64,000 bases of DNA from Saprospiraceae bacterium (GCA_019187225.1 JABAQQ010000002.1:124001-188000); one strand, 5' to 3'. Shown: positions 54,837 through 63,566, counted from the first letter of the stretch. Program-made: numbers and translations. Notes: generated by a model not told the origin, from the letters alone.

Positions 54837-55142
54837 ATGACCGCCATATTCAGCCTCTCGTCTTCTGAACTCGATGCCTCCATCATTGAGAAAATCCGCT
54901 CCTTCGCGCAGGGTCGCAAGGTGAAAATCACCATTCAGGTGGAAGAGGAAAAAATATACACCCAACCCGCCAAGACCGACAGCCAAGTGGCGGAGGAGGC
55001 GGTGGAATATGCACGGAAGATGCTTCGGGAAGCAGGGGAGAAAAACAAGGAGAAGATAGAAGAGTTGCGGCGTTTTTATGCCCAATATCAAGTGGACATG
55101 AGCAATTACAAATTCAATCGGGACGAAGCAAATGAGCGGTAA
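54837..55142 (+). CDS. antitoxin of a type II PIN toxin-antitoxin pair
   Basis: 101 residues from ATG 54837; the 51 upstream codons of open frame cover the promoter and hairpin and are not used. FSLSSSELDASIIEKIRSFA resembles the helical start of small Bacteroidota antitoxins that precede PIN genes; VKITIQVEEE follows as a beta strand, and the C-terminal half is a charged helix. It overlaps the toxin gene by 11 bp. Antitoxins of this kind neutralise the toxin and often repress their own promoter. Role assigned from the partner and size. Confidence 0.75.
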   Translation: MTAIFSLSSSELDASIIEKIRSFAQGRKVKITIQVEEEKIYTQPAKTDSQVAEEAVEYARKMLREAGEKNKEKIEELRRFYAQYQVDMSNYKFNRDEANER

Positions 55143-55539
55143 AAAGACCTTCGTTGACTCAAATGTTTTCCTCTATCTGCTCGAATCTCCATCTGACAAA
55201 AAAGAGGAAGCAACCCGGGTTCTCCAGTCTCGCCCATGTATCTCGCCGCAAGTCATTTTTGAAAACGTGAATGTTGCGATTAAAAAATTCGGCTTGAGTA
55301 AAGAAAAAGCGTTGGCACATGGAGAAAAATTGTTGAGCGATTGTGTGCTTGTTCTCGATACTGAACACACAGTTCGCAAGGCACTCGAACTCATCGGAAA
55401 AGATTCCCTTCAAGTATATGACAGCCGCATAGTAGCATCGGCATTAGAAGCTGATTGCGAGATTCTTCATTCCGAAGATTTGCAACACCTTCGCGTTTTC
55501 GAGGGAAAACTCACTGTCGTGAATCCGTTTATTATCTGA
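55132..55539 (+). CDS. PIN-domain toxin (VapC-like)
   Basis: 135 residues. TFVDSNVFLYLLE has the first catalytic aspartate, ISPQVIFENVNV the glutamate, LQVYDSRIVASALEADCEIL and LHSEDLQHL the later acidic residues, so the four-acid PIN site looks complete. PIN toxins cut RNA, often tRNA. The start overlaps the antitoxin stop region (ATGAGCGG). It lies nine bases before pgk, which may therefore be transcribed from the toxin-antitoxin promoter. Confidence 0.85.
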   Translation: MSGKKTFVDSNVFLYLLESPSDKKEEATRVLQSRPCISPQVIFENVNVAIKKFGLSKEKALAHGEKLLSDCVLVLDTEHTVRKALELIGKDSLQVYDSRIVASALEADCEILHSEDLQHLRVFEGKLTVVNPFII

Positions 55540-55548
55540 CACAACATA

Positions 55549-56751
55549 ATGAAAATCAATTTCAAAAACAAAAAAGCACTCGTCCGCGTGGACTTCAACG
55601 TCCCGTTAGACAAAGAATTCCGCATCACCGACGACACCCGCATCCGCGAGGCGTTGCCGACCATCAAACACATTCTGGAACAAGGCGGCTCGGCCATTCT
55701 GATGTCGCACCTGGGCCGTCCGTTGGAAAAACTCGACGCCAACGGCAACATCAATAAGCAGAAATTCACCCTCCAGCATTTGGTGAAACACCTGCGCAAA
55801 AAATTGAAAGCCAAAGTCCATTTCGCCGACGACTGCATCGGCAAACAGGCGGTTAAGAAGGCCGCAGCCCTGAAACCCGGCGAAGTGTTGCTCCTGGAAA
55901 ACACCCGTTTTTACCACGAAGAAGAAGGCGGCGACGAGGGTTTTGCCAAAAAACTCGCCGCACTCGGCGATGTGTACGTGAACGACGCTTTCGGCACAGC
56001 GCACCGCGCCCACGCCAGCACCGCCGTCATCGCACGGTTCTTCGATAAAAACAATAAAACCTTCGGCTACCTCATGGAACGCGAGATCGAAAACGCGACC
56101 CGCGCCATGAAAAACCCGGAAAAACCCGTCACCTGCGTCACCGGCGGCTCGAAAGTGAGCGATAAAATCCTTTTGCTCGAAAAATTCCTCGATTACGCCG
56201 ACAATATCCTCATCGGCGGCGCGATGGCCTACACGTTCTTCCTGGCGAAAAAAGGCGCCGTCGGCAACTCGCTCGTGGAGGCCGACAAATTGAAAATCGC
56301 CAAAGATTTCCTGAAAAAAGCCAAAGATGCGGGCGTGAAAGTGCTGCTGCCGAAAGACTCGGTGTGCGGCGACAAGTTCGCCGCCGACGCGAAAGTGCAG
56401 GTGTGTCTCAGCAACCAGATTCCCGACGGCTGGATGGGCCTCGACATCGGACCGGCAGCGGCCAGGGCGTTCGCTTCGGTGATCCGCAAAAGCAAAACCG
56501 TCATCTGGAACGGCCCGATGGGGGTATTTGAATTCCCCGCCTTCGCCGAAGGCACCAGGGTCGTGGCCAAAGCCTGCGCCTCTGCCACGAAAAAAGGCGC
56601 GTTCACCATGGTGGGCGGCGGCGACTCGGTGGCGGCAGTGAACCAGCTCAAACTCGCCAAAAAAGTCAGTTTCGTCAGCACCGGCGGCGGGGCGATGCTG
56701 GAGTTTCTGGAAGGGAAGGAGTTGCCGGGGATAAAGGCGATAATGGGGTGA
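55549..56751 (+). CDS. pgk: phosphoglycerate kinase
   Basis: 400 residues. RVDFNVPLDKEFRITDDTRI, HLGRP, LENTRFYHEE and VNDAFGTAHRAHAS are substrate-binding segments of the N-domain. GGSKVSDKI, the ATP-binding region and [19 protein letters not shown] form the C-domain. It transfers phosphate between 1,3-bisphosphoglycerate and ADP. It lies nine bases after the PIN toxin stop and has no promoter box of its own. The last ~163 bp plus ~20 bp beyond the stop are repeated twice downstream. Confidence 0.96.
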   Translation: MKINFKNKKALVRVDFNVPLDKEFRITDDTRIREALPTIKHILEQGGSAILMSHLGRPLEKLDANGNINKQKFTLQHLVKHLRKKLKAKVHFADDCIGKQAVKKAAALKPGEVLLLENTRFYHEEEGGDEGFAKKLAALGDVYVNDAFGTAHRAHASTAVIARFFDKNNKTFGYLMEREIENATRAMKNPEKPVTCVTGGSKVSDKILLLEKFLDYADNILIGGAMAYTFFLAKKGAVGNSLVEADKLKIAKDFLKKAKDAGVKVLLPKDSVCGDKFAADAKVQVCLSNQIPDGWMGLDIGPAAARAFASVIRKSKTVIWNGPMGVFEFPAFAEGTRVVAKACASATKKGAFTMVGGGDSVAAVNQLKLAKKVSFVSTGGGAMLEFLEGKELPGIKAIMG

Positions 56752-56773
56752 TTGAGGTCACCAGGGGTCATTT
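56589..56773 (+). repeat. pgk 3'-end repeat, intact copy 1
   Basis: The last 163 bp of pgk and ~22 bases after its stop (GAGGTCA, then GGGGTCATTTGTGG). Copy 2 begins at 58013 and copy 3 at 58888. The coding part is the functional pgk end. Confidence 0.85.
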
Positions 56774-56785
56774 GTGGCTGGCAAA

Positions 56786-57916
56786 CTATACTACAAAGTC
56801 CAGAAAATCATCTGGGTTTAACTGGTGAAAAGAAGCATTGGGGTAGGTTTCCTGCCACGTGGCTGGTGCTTTTCCTTTGCCCGGTTTCCATTTGATTTCA
56901 TAGCCGTGGAGTCGCCCGTCCCGTTCCTCCACGTAGTCCAATTCGGCGCCGGAATAGGTTCGCCAGAAATAACAACTTCCATACAAGCGATCGTATTCGA
57001 TTTTTTTTCTGCGTTCGGCTATCAGAAAATTCTCCCAAAGTGATCCCAGATCGTGCCTGTAAGCCGGCTGATTGAAGTTTTCCAGCAGGGCATTGCGTAT
57101 TCCGGTATCGTAGAAGTAAATTTTATTCATTTTTGTTACTTCTTTCCGGAGGTTACGGCTGAAGCCTGAAAGACGGAAAACGATAAAGCCCTTTTCCAAT
57201 AAATCGATGTATGAACTGACTGTTTCGTGACTCATTTCCAACGATTTGCCTAATTCGTGCAGGGAAACCAAAGAGCCGGCCCGGAAAGCGAGTAATTTGA
57301 GTAATTTGTAAATCTTGTCGGAATGTTTGATATTCGAAAGTTGCAGCACGTCCTTGTACAGATAAGAAGAAGTCAACTCCTGCAGATGCGCCCTTTTTGC
57401 CTGATCGCCGCTGAGTTGAAGGATTTCGGGGTACATGCCGTACGTTAAATAGTTTTCTAATTGATCTTTTATTTCAAAGGGTGTGTACATACGGCTAAGT
57501 TCCTGGACAGCGATAGGATACAAACGATAGGTTTTTGTTCTGCCTGTAAGAGGTTCCTGAATTTGGTTGGCCAGATCGAACGAAGAAGAGCCGGTGACAA
57601 TGATTTTCAGGTCGGGCAGGCTGTCATACAGAATTTTCAGGTTGATACCGATGTTGGAAATGTTCTGTGCTTCATCGATAAATATCAGTTCGTTATCGCC
57701 AATCAAATTTTGCATTTTCGTCAAATCTCTGCTGGATAGAACGTCGTGGTATTTGATCTGATCGGCATTTATTTCTATTTTTTTTACGGGAATTCCCGCT
57801 AAAATTTCCTGAACGAGGGTGGTTTTACCTACCTGTCGTGGGCCGTATACGATGACGATCTTTCTATTGTGGAGTAAATCCTCCCGGAGGAGTTGGGTGA
57901 TTGCACGGTTGATCAT
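56786..57916 (-). CDS. AAA-type ATPase with DUF4143 domain
   Basis: 376 residues. Walker A is VYGPRQVGKTTLVQEI (residues ~22-37) and Walker B LIFIDEAQNI (~80-90). The arginine region is IIVTGSSSFDLANQIQEPLT. The DUF4143 part begins near residue 185 (YLYKDVLQLSNIKHSDKIYK), continues SLHELGKSLEMSHETVSSYI with a winged-helix pattern, and ends with a PD-(D/E)XK-like fold (GAELDYVEERDGRLHGYEIK). Proteins of this family occur in accessory and defence-like settings; the mechanism is not well known. It lies between pgk and the second pgk-end copy and is oriented against pgk. Confidence 0.88.
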   Translation of the reverse strand: MINRAITQLLREDLLHNRKIVIVYGPRQVGKTTLVQEILAGIPVKKIEINADQIKYHDVLSSRDLTKMQNLIGDNELIFIDEAQNISNIGINLKILYDSLPDLKIIVTGSSSFDLANQIQEPLTGRTKTYRLYPIAVQELSRMYTPFEIKDQLENYLTYGMYPEILQLSGDQAKRAHLQELTSSYLYKDVLQLSNIKHSDKIYKLLKLLAFRAGSLVSLHELGKSLEMSHETVSSYIDLLEKGFIVFRLSGFSRNLRKEVTKMNKIYFYDTGIRNALLENFNQPAYRHDLGSLWENFLIAERRKKIEYDRLYGSCYFWRTYSGAELDYVEERDGRLHGYEIKWKPGKGKAPATWQETYPNASFHQLNPDDFLDFVV

Positions 57917-58010
57917 AAACTCGAAGTTTTCCGGATTGCCTTAAATTTTTCATGTTCGTTCGCAAAATTAAGGCTAATTTTTCGAGTTCATAAACTTTTT
58001 CATTCACAAA

Positions 58011-58197
58011 ATGAAAAAAGGCGCGTTTTCCCTTATAGGTAGCAGCGACCCGGTGGCGGCGGTGAACCAGCTCAAACTCGCCAAAAAAGTCAGTTTCGTC
58101 AACACCGGCGGCGGGGCGATGCTGGAGTTTCTGGAAGGGAAGGAGTTGCCGGGGATAAAGGCGATTGCGGGGTAATAGAGGTCATTAAGAGTCATTT
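58011..58197 (+). pseudogene. pgk 3'-end repeat, copy 2
   Basis: From ATG 58011 it reads [19 protein letters not shown] and on in frame to a stop, matching the last 54 residues of Pgk, but the G-G-G-D-S nucleotide-binding loop is altered to G-S-S-D-P. Homology continues about 20 bases past the stop (GAGGTCATTAAGAGTCATTT versus GAGGTCACCAGGGGTCATTT). It has no own promoter and cannot encode a working enzyme. Confidence 0.88.
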
Positions 58198-58222
58198 TTT
58201 GGAAAAAAATCAAATTCCCGGC

Positions 58223-58230
58223 TATCTTTG
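58223..58230 (+). promoter_or_regulatory. -7 promoter box TATCTTTG for the second toxin-antitoxin pair
   Basis: Exact consensus with TTTG at 58198-58201 as -33 element, 21 bases apart; 18 bases before ATG 58249. Confidence 0.7.
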
Positions 58231-58248
58231 TTTTCAAAATAAAAAAAG

Positions 58249-58464
58249 ATGAGTGACGCACCCACCGCTCCGCTGACCAACCTGCAAATTGAATTGCTGA
58301 AAACCTATGCCCTGCACCTTTCAGAGGAAGACCTGCTGGAAATCAGGCGGATGCTGAAAAAATATTTCTACCAAAAAATGATCGAGTCCGCCGACCAGGA
58401 CTGGGTCGAGCGCGGCTACACGCAAGAACTTATGGATGAAATCAAGCAAGGCAGCGCTGCATGA
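58249..58464 (+). CDS. antitoxin of the second PIN pair
   Basis: 71 residues, helical: LQIELLKTYALHLSEEDLLE, IRRMLKKYFYQKMIESAD, then WVERGYTQELMDEIKQGS. This matches short antitoxins that precede PIN-family toxins in Bacteroidota. The stop overlaps the toxin's ATG by four bases (ATGA). Role inferred from the partner. Confidence 0.8.
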   Translation: MSDAPTAPLTNLQIELLKTYALHLSEEDLLEIRRMLKKYFYQKMIESADQDWVERGYTQELMDEIKQGSAA

Positions 58465-58874
58465 AAGTCGTCGTCGACACCAATATTTTCATTTCTGCGC
58501 TTTCGCGGTTTTCCGACGACCATTGGGTTGTGGAGGCCTTGCTGGATGAAAAGTTTGACTTGGCGATTTCCACTGAAATTTTTCTGGAATACGAAGAAAA
58601 ATTGCTGGAACGCTACAATCCCACAACCGTCCATTTTTTTATGAAATTATTGGAGAAGTCGCCTAACGTCCACTTTGTCAACGTGTTCTTTCAATGACGA
58701 CTGTTGAGCGATTCCGATGACAACAAGTTTGTGGATGCCGCCTTCTCCTCCGGCGCCGAATACATTGTTTCGGAAGATCGTGGCTTCCGGCAACTGCAAA
58801 AAGTGGAATTTCCTTCCATTTCAGTGCTCTCGCTCAAAGCATTTCACGCTTTGCTTTTCCCGGACTTGGCCTGA
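58461..58874 (+). pseudogene. PIN-family toxin interrupted by an in-frame TGA
   Basis: VVVDTNIFISALSRFSDDHW has the first PIN aspartate. The frame stops at TGA 58695-58697, but the same frame continues without a shift to TGA 58872-58874 and reads LLSDSDDNKFVDAAFSSGAE, then YIVSEDRGF and FPSISVLSLKAFHALLF. The stop sits where TGG (Trp) is expected, so a single G-to-A change explains it. The 78-residue product lacks the later acidic residues of the active site. Full length would be ~138 residues. Confidence 0.85.
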
Positions 58875-58887
58875 GAGCCGCGGAAGT

Positions 58888-58985
58888 ACTCGCCAAAAAA
58901 GTGAGTTTCGTCAGCACGGGCGGTGGCGCGATGCTGGAGTTTCTGGAAGGGAAGGAGTTGCCGGGATAAGGGCGATATTGCAGTA
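58888..58985 (+). pseudogene. pgk 3'-end repeat, copy 3 (degraded)
   Basis: Matches the last ~100 bp of pgk from CTCGCCAAAAAAGT onward ([19 protein letters not shown]). One G is missing in the CCGGGG run, which ends the frame early. About 35 bases later GAGGTCATTTGCGG repeats the word that follows copy 1. Confidence 0.85.
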
Positions 58986-59013
58986 ACACCGACTGGCAAT
59001 CGGCGCAATGATT

Positions 59014-59051
59014 AACCGGCGAGGTCATTTGCGGACTTCGCCGGTTTTTTT
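59014..59051 (+). terminator. intrinsic terminator, possibly the original pgk terminator
   Basis: Stem AACCGGCGA (59014-59022) / TCGCCGGTT (59038-59046) followed by a T-run. No intact plus-strand gene ends directly before it; only the degraded third copy of the pgk end does. Confidence 0.75.
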
Positions 59052-59228
59052 ATGCTGAAAAATTTGCCAAATCGTCAATTACATTCCGCCTCAACAGGTG
59101 TTCCTTCCCTCCATTGCTAACCCAGCCCCAACGCCGCAGCAGTGTTTCCGACCTGCTGCTCTCGTATGGCACGATAATCCGTTAAAACTTTAGGGAAGGT
59201 CTATTATAGTTCCAATCCTGGGCTCGAC
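59052..59228. other. gene-free stretch after the cassette region
   Basis: No gene, repeat or promoter is recognisable before the stop of the convergent hydrolase gene at 59229. Confidence 0.4.
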
Positions 59229-60539
59229 CTATTCCTTAAACCAGTCCGCCGTATTCGGCATGGCAAACTTCTGCTCAAAAAACGCATGGGCGATTTGCAG
59301 GAACAAGTCCTTCTTTTCCCACGACGCACCATGCGTTGCGCCTGGAATGACGCAAAGTTGGGCTTTGGGCAAATGCTTGTAAATCTGAAGCGTATGGGCC
59401 AACGGCACAAAATCCCGGTCGCCCGACATGACGAGCACTTCTGCCTGGATGTTTTGGAGTTCGGAAAAAGGAATGTTCGGGTGTTTCCACATCAGCCTCG
59501 CCAGTTTCCGCTCTTTTTCCGTTTTACCATCTTTGACCTGTCGTTCCACCCAACGGTAAATCGGCGGCTCGATACCGGTAGTGTCGGGGACGACGTTGGC
59601 GGCGAAGGCGACTAATTTTTTCACCTTTTTCGGATAGTTTTTAGCGATGATCAGCCCCAGAATGGCTCCATCGCTTTGCCCCCAGATATAGGTGGAATCA
59701 ATTCCCAGTTGGTCGAGCAGTGCTGCCACGTCGGAAGCCATCAGTTCGTAGGTCAGTTCGGCGTCCGTATCTCCCGACCTACCCTGCGCCCTGGAATCCA
59801 CAGCGATGACCTTGTATTTTTTTGCCAAAAAGTGTGGATAGTGCGGCGCGGCGTTTTCGATGGAGCCGCCGTTGCCGTGCAGTACGACCAATGGTTGACC
59901 CTCGCCATACACTTCGTAGTAGAGTCGGATGCCGTTCAGCTCTGCATACCTGCCGGCCTTTTTGTTCATACCGTAATTCGGGACGTTTTTGCCTTCGATG
60001 ACCAGGCAGCGCCGCCCCTGAGGAGCATTGCCCCCGATGGTTTCCGCCCTGAATGCCTCCTCGATGCCATATTTATTCTCCTCCCATCGCCGAACGCCTT
60101 GCTCCAGGGAGTTGCCGTTTTCAAAATCCTCTTTGAACACGGTCGCCCAGCCGCCTCTTCCGTCCTCTACTTTGAGTTCCAAATCGTCGTAATAAAACCT
60201 GCCGTTGTACGTGCACAGGGCGCCGAAGGCTACCTTGTAAGCACCCGAATCTATTTTGCCCTCAATCGTGAATGTGCCCCAGTTCCGGTTGCGGATGGGG
60301 CGGTACATCATGTTGTCAAAATAAAACGAGCGGTATCCCGCCTCGTCGTCCACCCTTGCCCAAAGACGGGCGGCAGCGCTGTCGTCTTCCACCTCCGCCC
60401 TCACGAAGGCACTCAGGCGGAACTTACGGCCTTCGTAGCCGGAAGTTTTAAAGGATTGGGAGTAGGAGACCCAGTTTCCCTGGGCGAACACCGTGAAACT
60501 GAGGGCGAAAAACAAGGATAAAGTGGCGATGCTTCTCAT
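59229..60539 (-). CDS. secreted alpha/beta-hydrolase with N-terminal beta domain
   Basis: 436 residues from ATG 60539. Signal peptide MRSIATLSLFFALSFTVFA. Residues ~22-180 are a galactose-binding-like or carbohydrate-binding-like beta domain (FRLSAFVRAEVEDDS, WGTFTIEGKIDSGAYKVAFG). The hydrolase starts ~195 (AELNGIRLYYEVYGEGQPLV, HGNGG), with nucleophile Ser289 in GQSDG, the acid in SGDRDF (~374-376) and His403 in GATHG. It is probably an exported esterase or peptidase. The substrate is unknown. It has no T9SS tail. Confidence 0.88.
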   Translation of the reverse strand: MRSIATLSLFFALSFTVFAQGNWVSYSQSFKTSGYEGRKFRLSAFVRAEVEDDSAAARLWARVDDEAGYRSFYFDNMMYRPIRNRNWGTFTIEGKIDSGAYKVAFGALCTYNGRFYYDDLELKVEDGRGGWATVFKEDFENGNSLEQGVRRWEENKYGIEEAFRAETIGGNAPQGRRCLVIEGKNVPNYGMNKKAGRYAELNGIRLYYEVYGEGQPLVVLHGNGGSIENAAPHYPHFLAKKYKVIAVDSRAQGRSGDTDAELTYELMASDVAALLDQLGIDSTYIWGQSDGAILGLIIAKNYPKKVKKLVAFAANVVPDTTGIEPPIYRWVERQVKDGKTEKERKLARLMWKHPNIPFSELQNIQAEVLVMSGDRDFVPLAHTLQIYKHLPKAQLCVIPGATHGASWEKKDLFLQIAHAFFEQKFAMPNTADWFKE

Positions 60540-60574
60540 GGCAATTATTTTAAAAAAATGTTGACAGGTAGTGG

Positions 60575-62011
60575 TCAAATCTTCAGAAGCCTCACGGCTC
60601 CCGTGCTTTTTTCATTGAATACTTTCAGGAAATACGCCCCGCGGCTGAAGCCCGACAGTTCGAGTCTGGCGGGTGCGCCGCCCTGCATTTCAGATGTCAA
60701 AAGCAACCTGCCGTTTACGTCGAAAAGTTGGGCCGTAAATAGTTGGCCCTTGACTTGGGGAATGTTGATAGTGAAGATATCCGAAGCCGGGTTGGGCGAT
60801 ACTTCCAATAGCAAGTTAGCATGAACTGCTTCTTCTGTTTCAAGAACAGGGTCGCAAGGTTGGCACAACAGGCTGTCGCCGATCCATTTATACATGACAA
60901 GCCTGGAAGTTCCAGGTGTGGGGTGTGCGGCCCCGGCGCCCCAGCCCACGGTTGGGGAAAGGAATTCGGCAAACCAGAAAATCTCGGGGATTGTCTGGAA
61001 ACTCCAGGTCTCTCCGTTGTCTGTTGACAAAGCAGTGTGGGTAGGCGAAGTAGCCCAATAAACCCCTCCAGAGCCGGGCACGTATTCGAGGTTGATGCGG
61101 ATATTTAGCCAATATCCCACATTTGTCGTCGTCCAGGTATTTCCACCGTCCTGAGTGTGCTTTAATTGCTCGGGGACAACATTTAAATCCAGGTCCCTAT
61201 CAGAAAAAGCCAGCCCCCGAAGGGTATCCCGATACGCCACCATCAAAACCGGCCGGTCAGGCCAAAGCGGGGAAGAAGCGTCCCAGGTCTTGCCTCGGTC
61301 GCCGGAATGAAACACCCTTTTAGAAGTGGGAAACCAAATATGGTCGCCGACCACCTCGAAGGTGCCGCTGGATGCAAGAAATATAATACCTTCATCTGCT
61401 GTCGAGGGTATGGCGGCTTTGCTCCAGGTATCTCCGCCGTCGTTGGTTGTGAAGCAAATAATTCCCCAGCCGTTTGGATATGGGCCGGATGCACTATAGT
61501 GCTCTTCCCCCCAAACCACGCCTTCGTTTTGATTAAAAAAATGAATGCCAAGCAACTCGGATGGAAATTCAAGTGGCGGGTCTTTCCGAACCCAGGTGTC
61601 GCCGCCGTCGGTGGTTCTGAAGACCTCGGTTTTATCAGCGCCGTATCCTTCAAAGCGCACCACCCAGGCCGTGTTGGAATCCACCCCGCACAAGTGGGCA
61701 TTAAACCAATACTCGCCGGCATCGTTTTCAACAGTCACGCCGTCAATTTCACCCCACGACCAGGTATTGCCTCCGTCCAGGGTTTTATAATAATACTTGT
61801 TCGTCAAATAAGTGGGGGGATAAACGGTATTGGCGATATTTATCTTTGGATTGCCCCATACGATGTTTTCATCCACGACGCTGATGCCCCATCCGATGAA
61901 ATTCAGGGAATCGGGAAGCGGCGGGTAGATAACTTGCCATTGGGCTTGAGCGAAGTTCATTTTACCTAAAGCAAAAAGAACGAGAAGGGTAAAGAACCGT
62001 GTTTTCATCAT
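60575..62011 (-). CDS. secreted BNR/Ycf48-like propeller protein with T9SS type A sorting domain
   Basis: About 478 residues from ATG 62011 or 62008. Signal peptide MMKTRFFTLLVLFALGKMNF. Repeats of the type TxDGGxTWxxK (FRTTDGGDTWVRKDPP, FTTNDGGDTWSKAAIP, HSGDRGKTWDASS, HTQDGGNTWTTTN) are BNR/sialidase Asp-box motifs of a beta-propeller. The end is a type A sorting domain (VSPNPASDIFTINI ... GFSRGAYFLKVF). It is probably surface-associated. The hydrolase gene lies 36 bases downstream on the same strand, so the two may share a transcript. Confidence 0.87.
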   Translation of the reverse strand: MMKTRFFTLLVLFALGKMNFAQAQWQVIYPPLPDSLNFIGWGISVVDENIVWGNPKINIANTVYPPTYLTNKYYYKTLDGGNTWSWGEIDGVTVENDAGEYWFNAHLCGVDSNTAWVVRFEGYGADKTEVFRTTDGGDTWVRKDPPLEFPSELLGIHFFNQNEGVVWGEEHYSASGPYPNGWGIICFTTNDGGDTWSKAAIPSTADEGIIFLASSGTFEVVGDHIWFPTSKRVFHSGDRGKTWDASSPLWPDRPVLMVAYRDTLRGLAFSDRDLDLNVVPEQLKHTQDGGNTWTTTNVGYWLNIRINLEYVPGSGGVYWATSPTHTALSTDNGETWSFQTIPEIFWFAEFLSPTVGWGAGAAHPTPGTSRLVMYKWIGDSLLCQPCDPVLETEEAVHANLLLEVSPNPASDIFTINIPQVKGQLFTAQLFDVNGRLLLTSEMQGGAPARLELSGFSRGAYFLKVFNEKSTGAVRLLKI

Positions 62012-62063
62012 GCTGTCAGATATATTGTGAATGTGGCGGGACAAAATGCTTCCGGTTGCTTTT

Positions 62064-63497
62064 TTATGATTTGATCACAACTGCCGTATACCTGCTCCCT
62101 TTTCCTGTCTCCAGCCGGACAGAATAAACGCCCTGCGAAGCCAGTTCGCCGTTGTCCAATTGCCCGTCCCAGGTCACTGTATGTATCCCGGCATCCTGAC
62201 GGCTATGATTCAAAACGCGTACTTGTTGGCCCAGCTGGTTGTAAACTGAAAGGCGTATCACGCCGGGCTCTTCCAGTTGATAATGGATGGTAGTGAAAGA
62301 AGAAAACGGATTAGGCCAGATGGAAAGGGCAGATAAACCGGTTTTGGCATTCAAGTCGTTCACACCGACGCTGATCTGCGGATTGGTGGCCCAAAAAGCA
62401 GATCCAAAGCCTGTAGAAAAGTCAAAAGTCAGCGACACAATATCGGTATCGCCGTCGCCGTCTATGTCGGCCAAACCGGTGGGAATACGCTGCAGCAGGT
62501 CGTGCGGAGTAATATCGTGCAGCACCCAGTTGGCGCCGTCGTTTTGGTTTTCCGACCAGCCCAGGCCCTGTGGCAGAAACCCGGCTCCGCCATAGGTGAC
62601 ATCCGGATCGCCGTCGCCGTCAATGTCGCCGATGACGCCGAGGTAAAGATTTTGCCCGGTGGTATTGACCGGCACCTCTGTCCAGGCGGGATTGGCGAAA
62701 TATACGAGCCCGCCGCTCGTTTCGGATGGAGCGGAAACGATGTCGGCTTTCCCGTCGTCGTTCAAGTCGCTGCAGGCCCCTAAAAAGTTGCCGTTTGGTG
62801 TTCCTGCCACCGCCACATGTTTGGTCCAGGTAGTCGCAGGCAATTGGTTTTCCAACCAAAAAACGCCTTCCCAGGCTGCCGTTATATCCAGGTCGCCGTC
62901 GCCATCCATATCCGCGATGCTGCTATACCAGTGGCTGCCTGCCAGAAGATCGTGCCGGATCCATTGGCTGGTATTGGCCTGGTTTTCCAGCCAGTACAAG
63001 CTAGACACGCCGACAGTAGCATAGTCATACTCCGGGACAACTATATCCAGATCGCCGTCGTCGTCCAGGTCGCCGTATGAGCCCTGCATCCATCCGACGG
63101 CTCCTTCCGTTTTGAGCAAGGTGTGTTTTTCCCAGAGGGCGCCGTTCGACTGGTTTTCATTCCAGGTCAGGGAGTCGGTACCGGTAATCGAAATGGGCGC
63201 TTTTATAATATCCATGTCGCCGTCGCCGTCAATGTCCAGCACGTCAACCCATCCGAGTGTTGAATTATAAAAAGTGGGATCTACCACGTGAGGCGTCCAG
63301 CCGGGGCGCAGATTTTCATACCAGTATATGGTGTCGCCTGCCTGCACCAGTATATCGGGGTCGCCATCCAGGTCGAAATCGGCTGTTCGCGACCAGGCGC
63401 CGTTAATATTAGAACGGAGGGTTTCGATGTTCCATGTTTGGGCTTGGGAAAAAGAGGCGGCAAAGAGAGCCAGGCAGGTTAGGATCGTTGATTTCAT
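62064..63497 (-). CDS. secreted FG-GAP/VCBS-repeat protein with T9SS type A tail
   Basis: 477 residues from ATG 63497; the frame also has a TTG four codons earlier. Signal peptide MKSTILTCLALFAASFSQA. About seven FG-GAP repeats with calcium loops (DFDLDGDPDILV, DIDGDGDMDII, DLDDDGDLDIVV, DMDGDGDLDIT, DLNDDGKADIV, DIDGDGDPDVT) form a propeller. The FlgD-like type A tail is WPNPFSSFTTIHY ... GVYSVRLETG. It is probably surface-exposed and calcium-stabilised. It is followed on the same strand by the BNR-type gene. Confidence 0.88.
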   Translation of the reverse strand: MKSTILTCLALFAASFSQAQTWNIETLRSNINGAWSRTADFDLDGDPDILVQAGDTIYWYENLRPGWTPHVVDPTFYNSTLGWVDVLDIDGDGDMDIIKAPISITGTDSLTWNENQSNGALWEKHTLLKTEGAVGWMQGSYGDLDDDGDLDIVVPEYDYATVGVSSLYWLENQANTSQWIRHDLLAGSHWYSSIADMDGDGDLDITAAWEGVFWLENQLPATTWTKHVAVAGTPNGNFLGACSDLNDDGKADIVSAPSETSGGLVYFANPAWTEVPVNTTGQNLYLGVIGDIDGDGDPDVTYGGAGFLPQGLGWSENQNDGANWVLHDITPHDLLQRIPTGLADIDGDGDTDIVSLTFDFSTGFGSAFWATNPQISVGVNDLNAKTGLSALSIWPNPFSSFTTIHYQLEEPGVIRLSVYNQLGQQVRVLNHSRQDAGIHTVTWDGQLDNGELASQGVYSVRLETGKGSRYTAVVIKS

Positions 63498-63566
63498 AAG
63501 AAGATTCAATTTTTAGCTTTTAAAAAATCTTGGGGAAGACAGGGTGAGAAAGGCAGTTAGAGGAGA

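Noticed and set aside
58011-58175. Copy 2 of the pgk end as a functional small protein
   Set aside because: It starts with an ATG and is in frame, but lacks a promoter and is only the Pgk C-terminus with an altered nucleotide loop.
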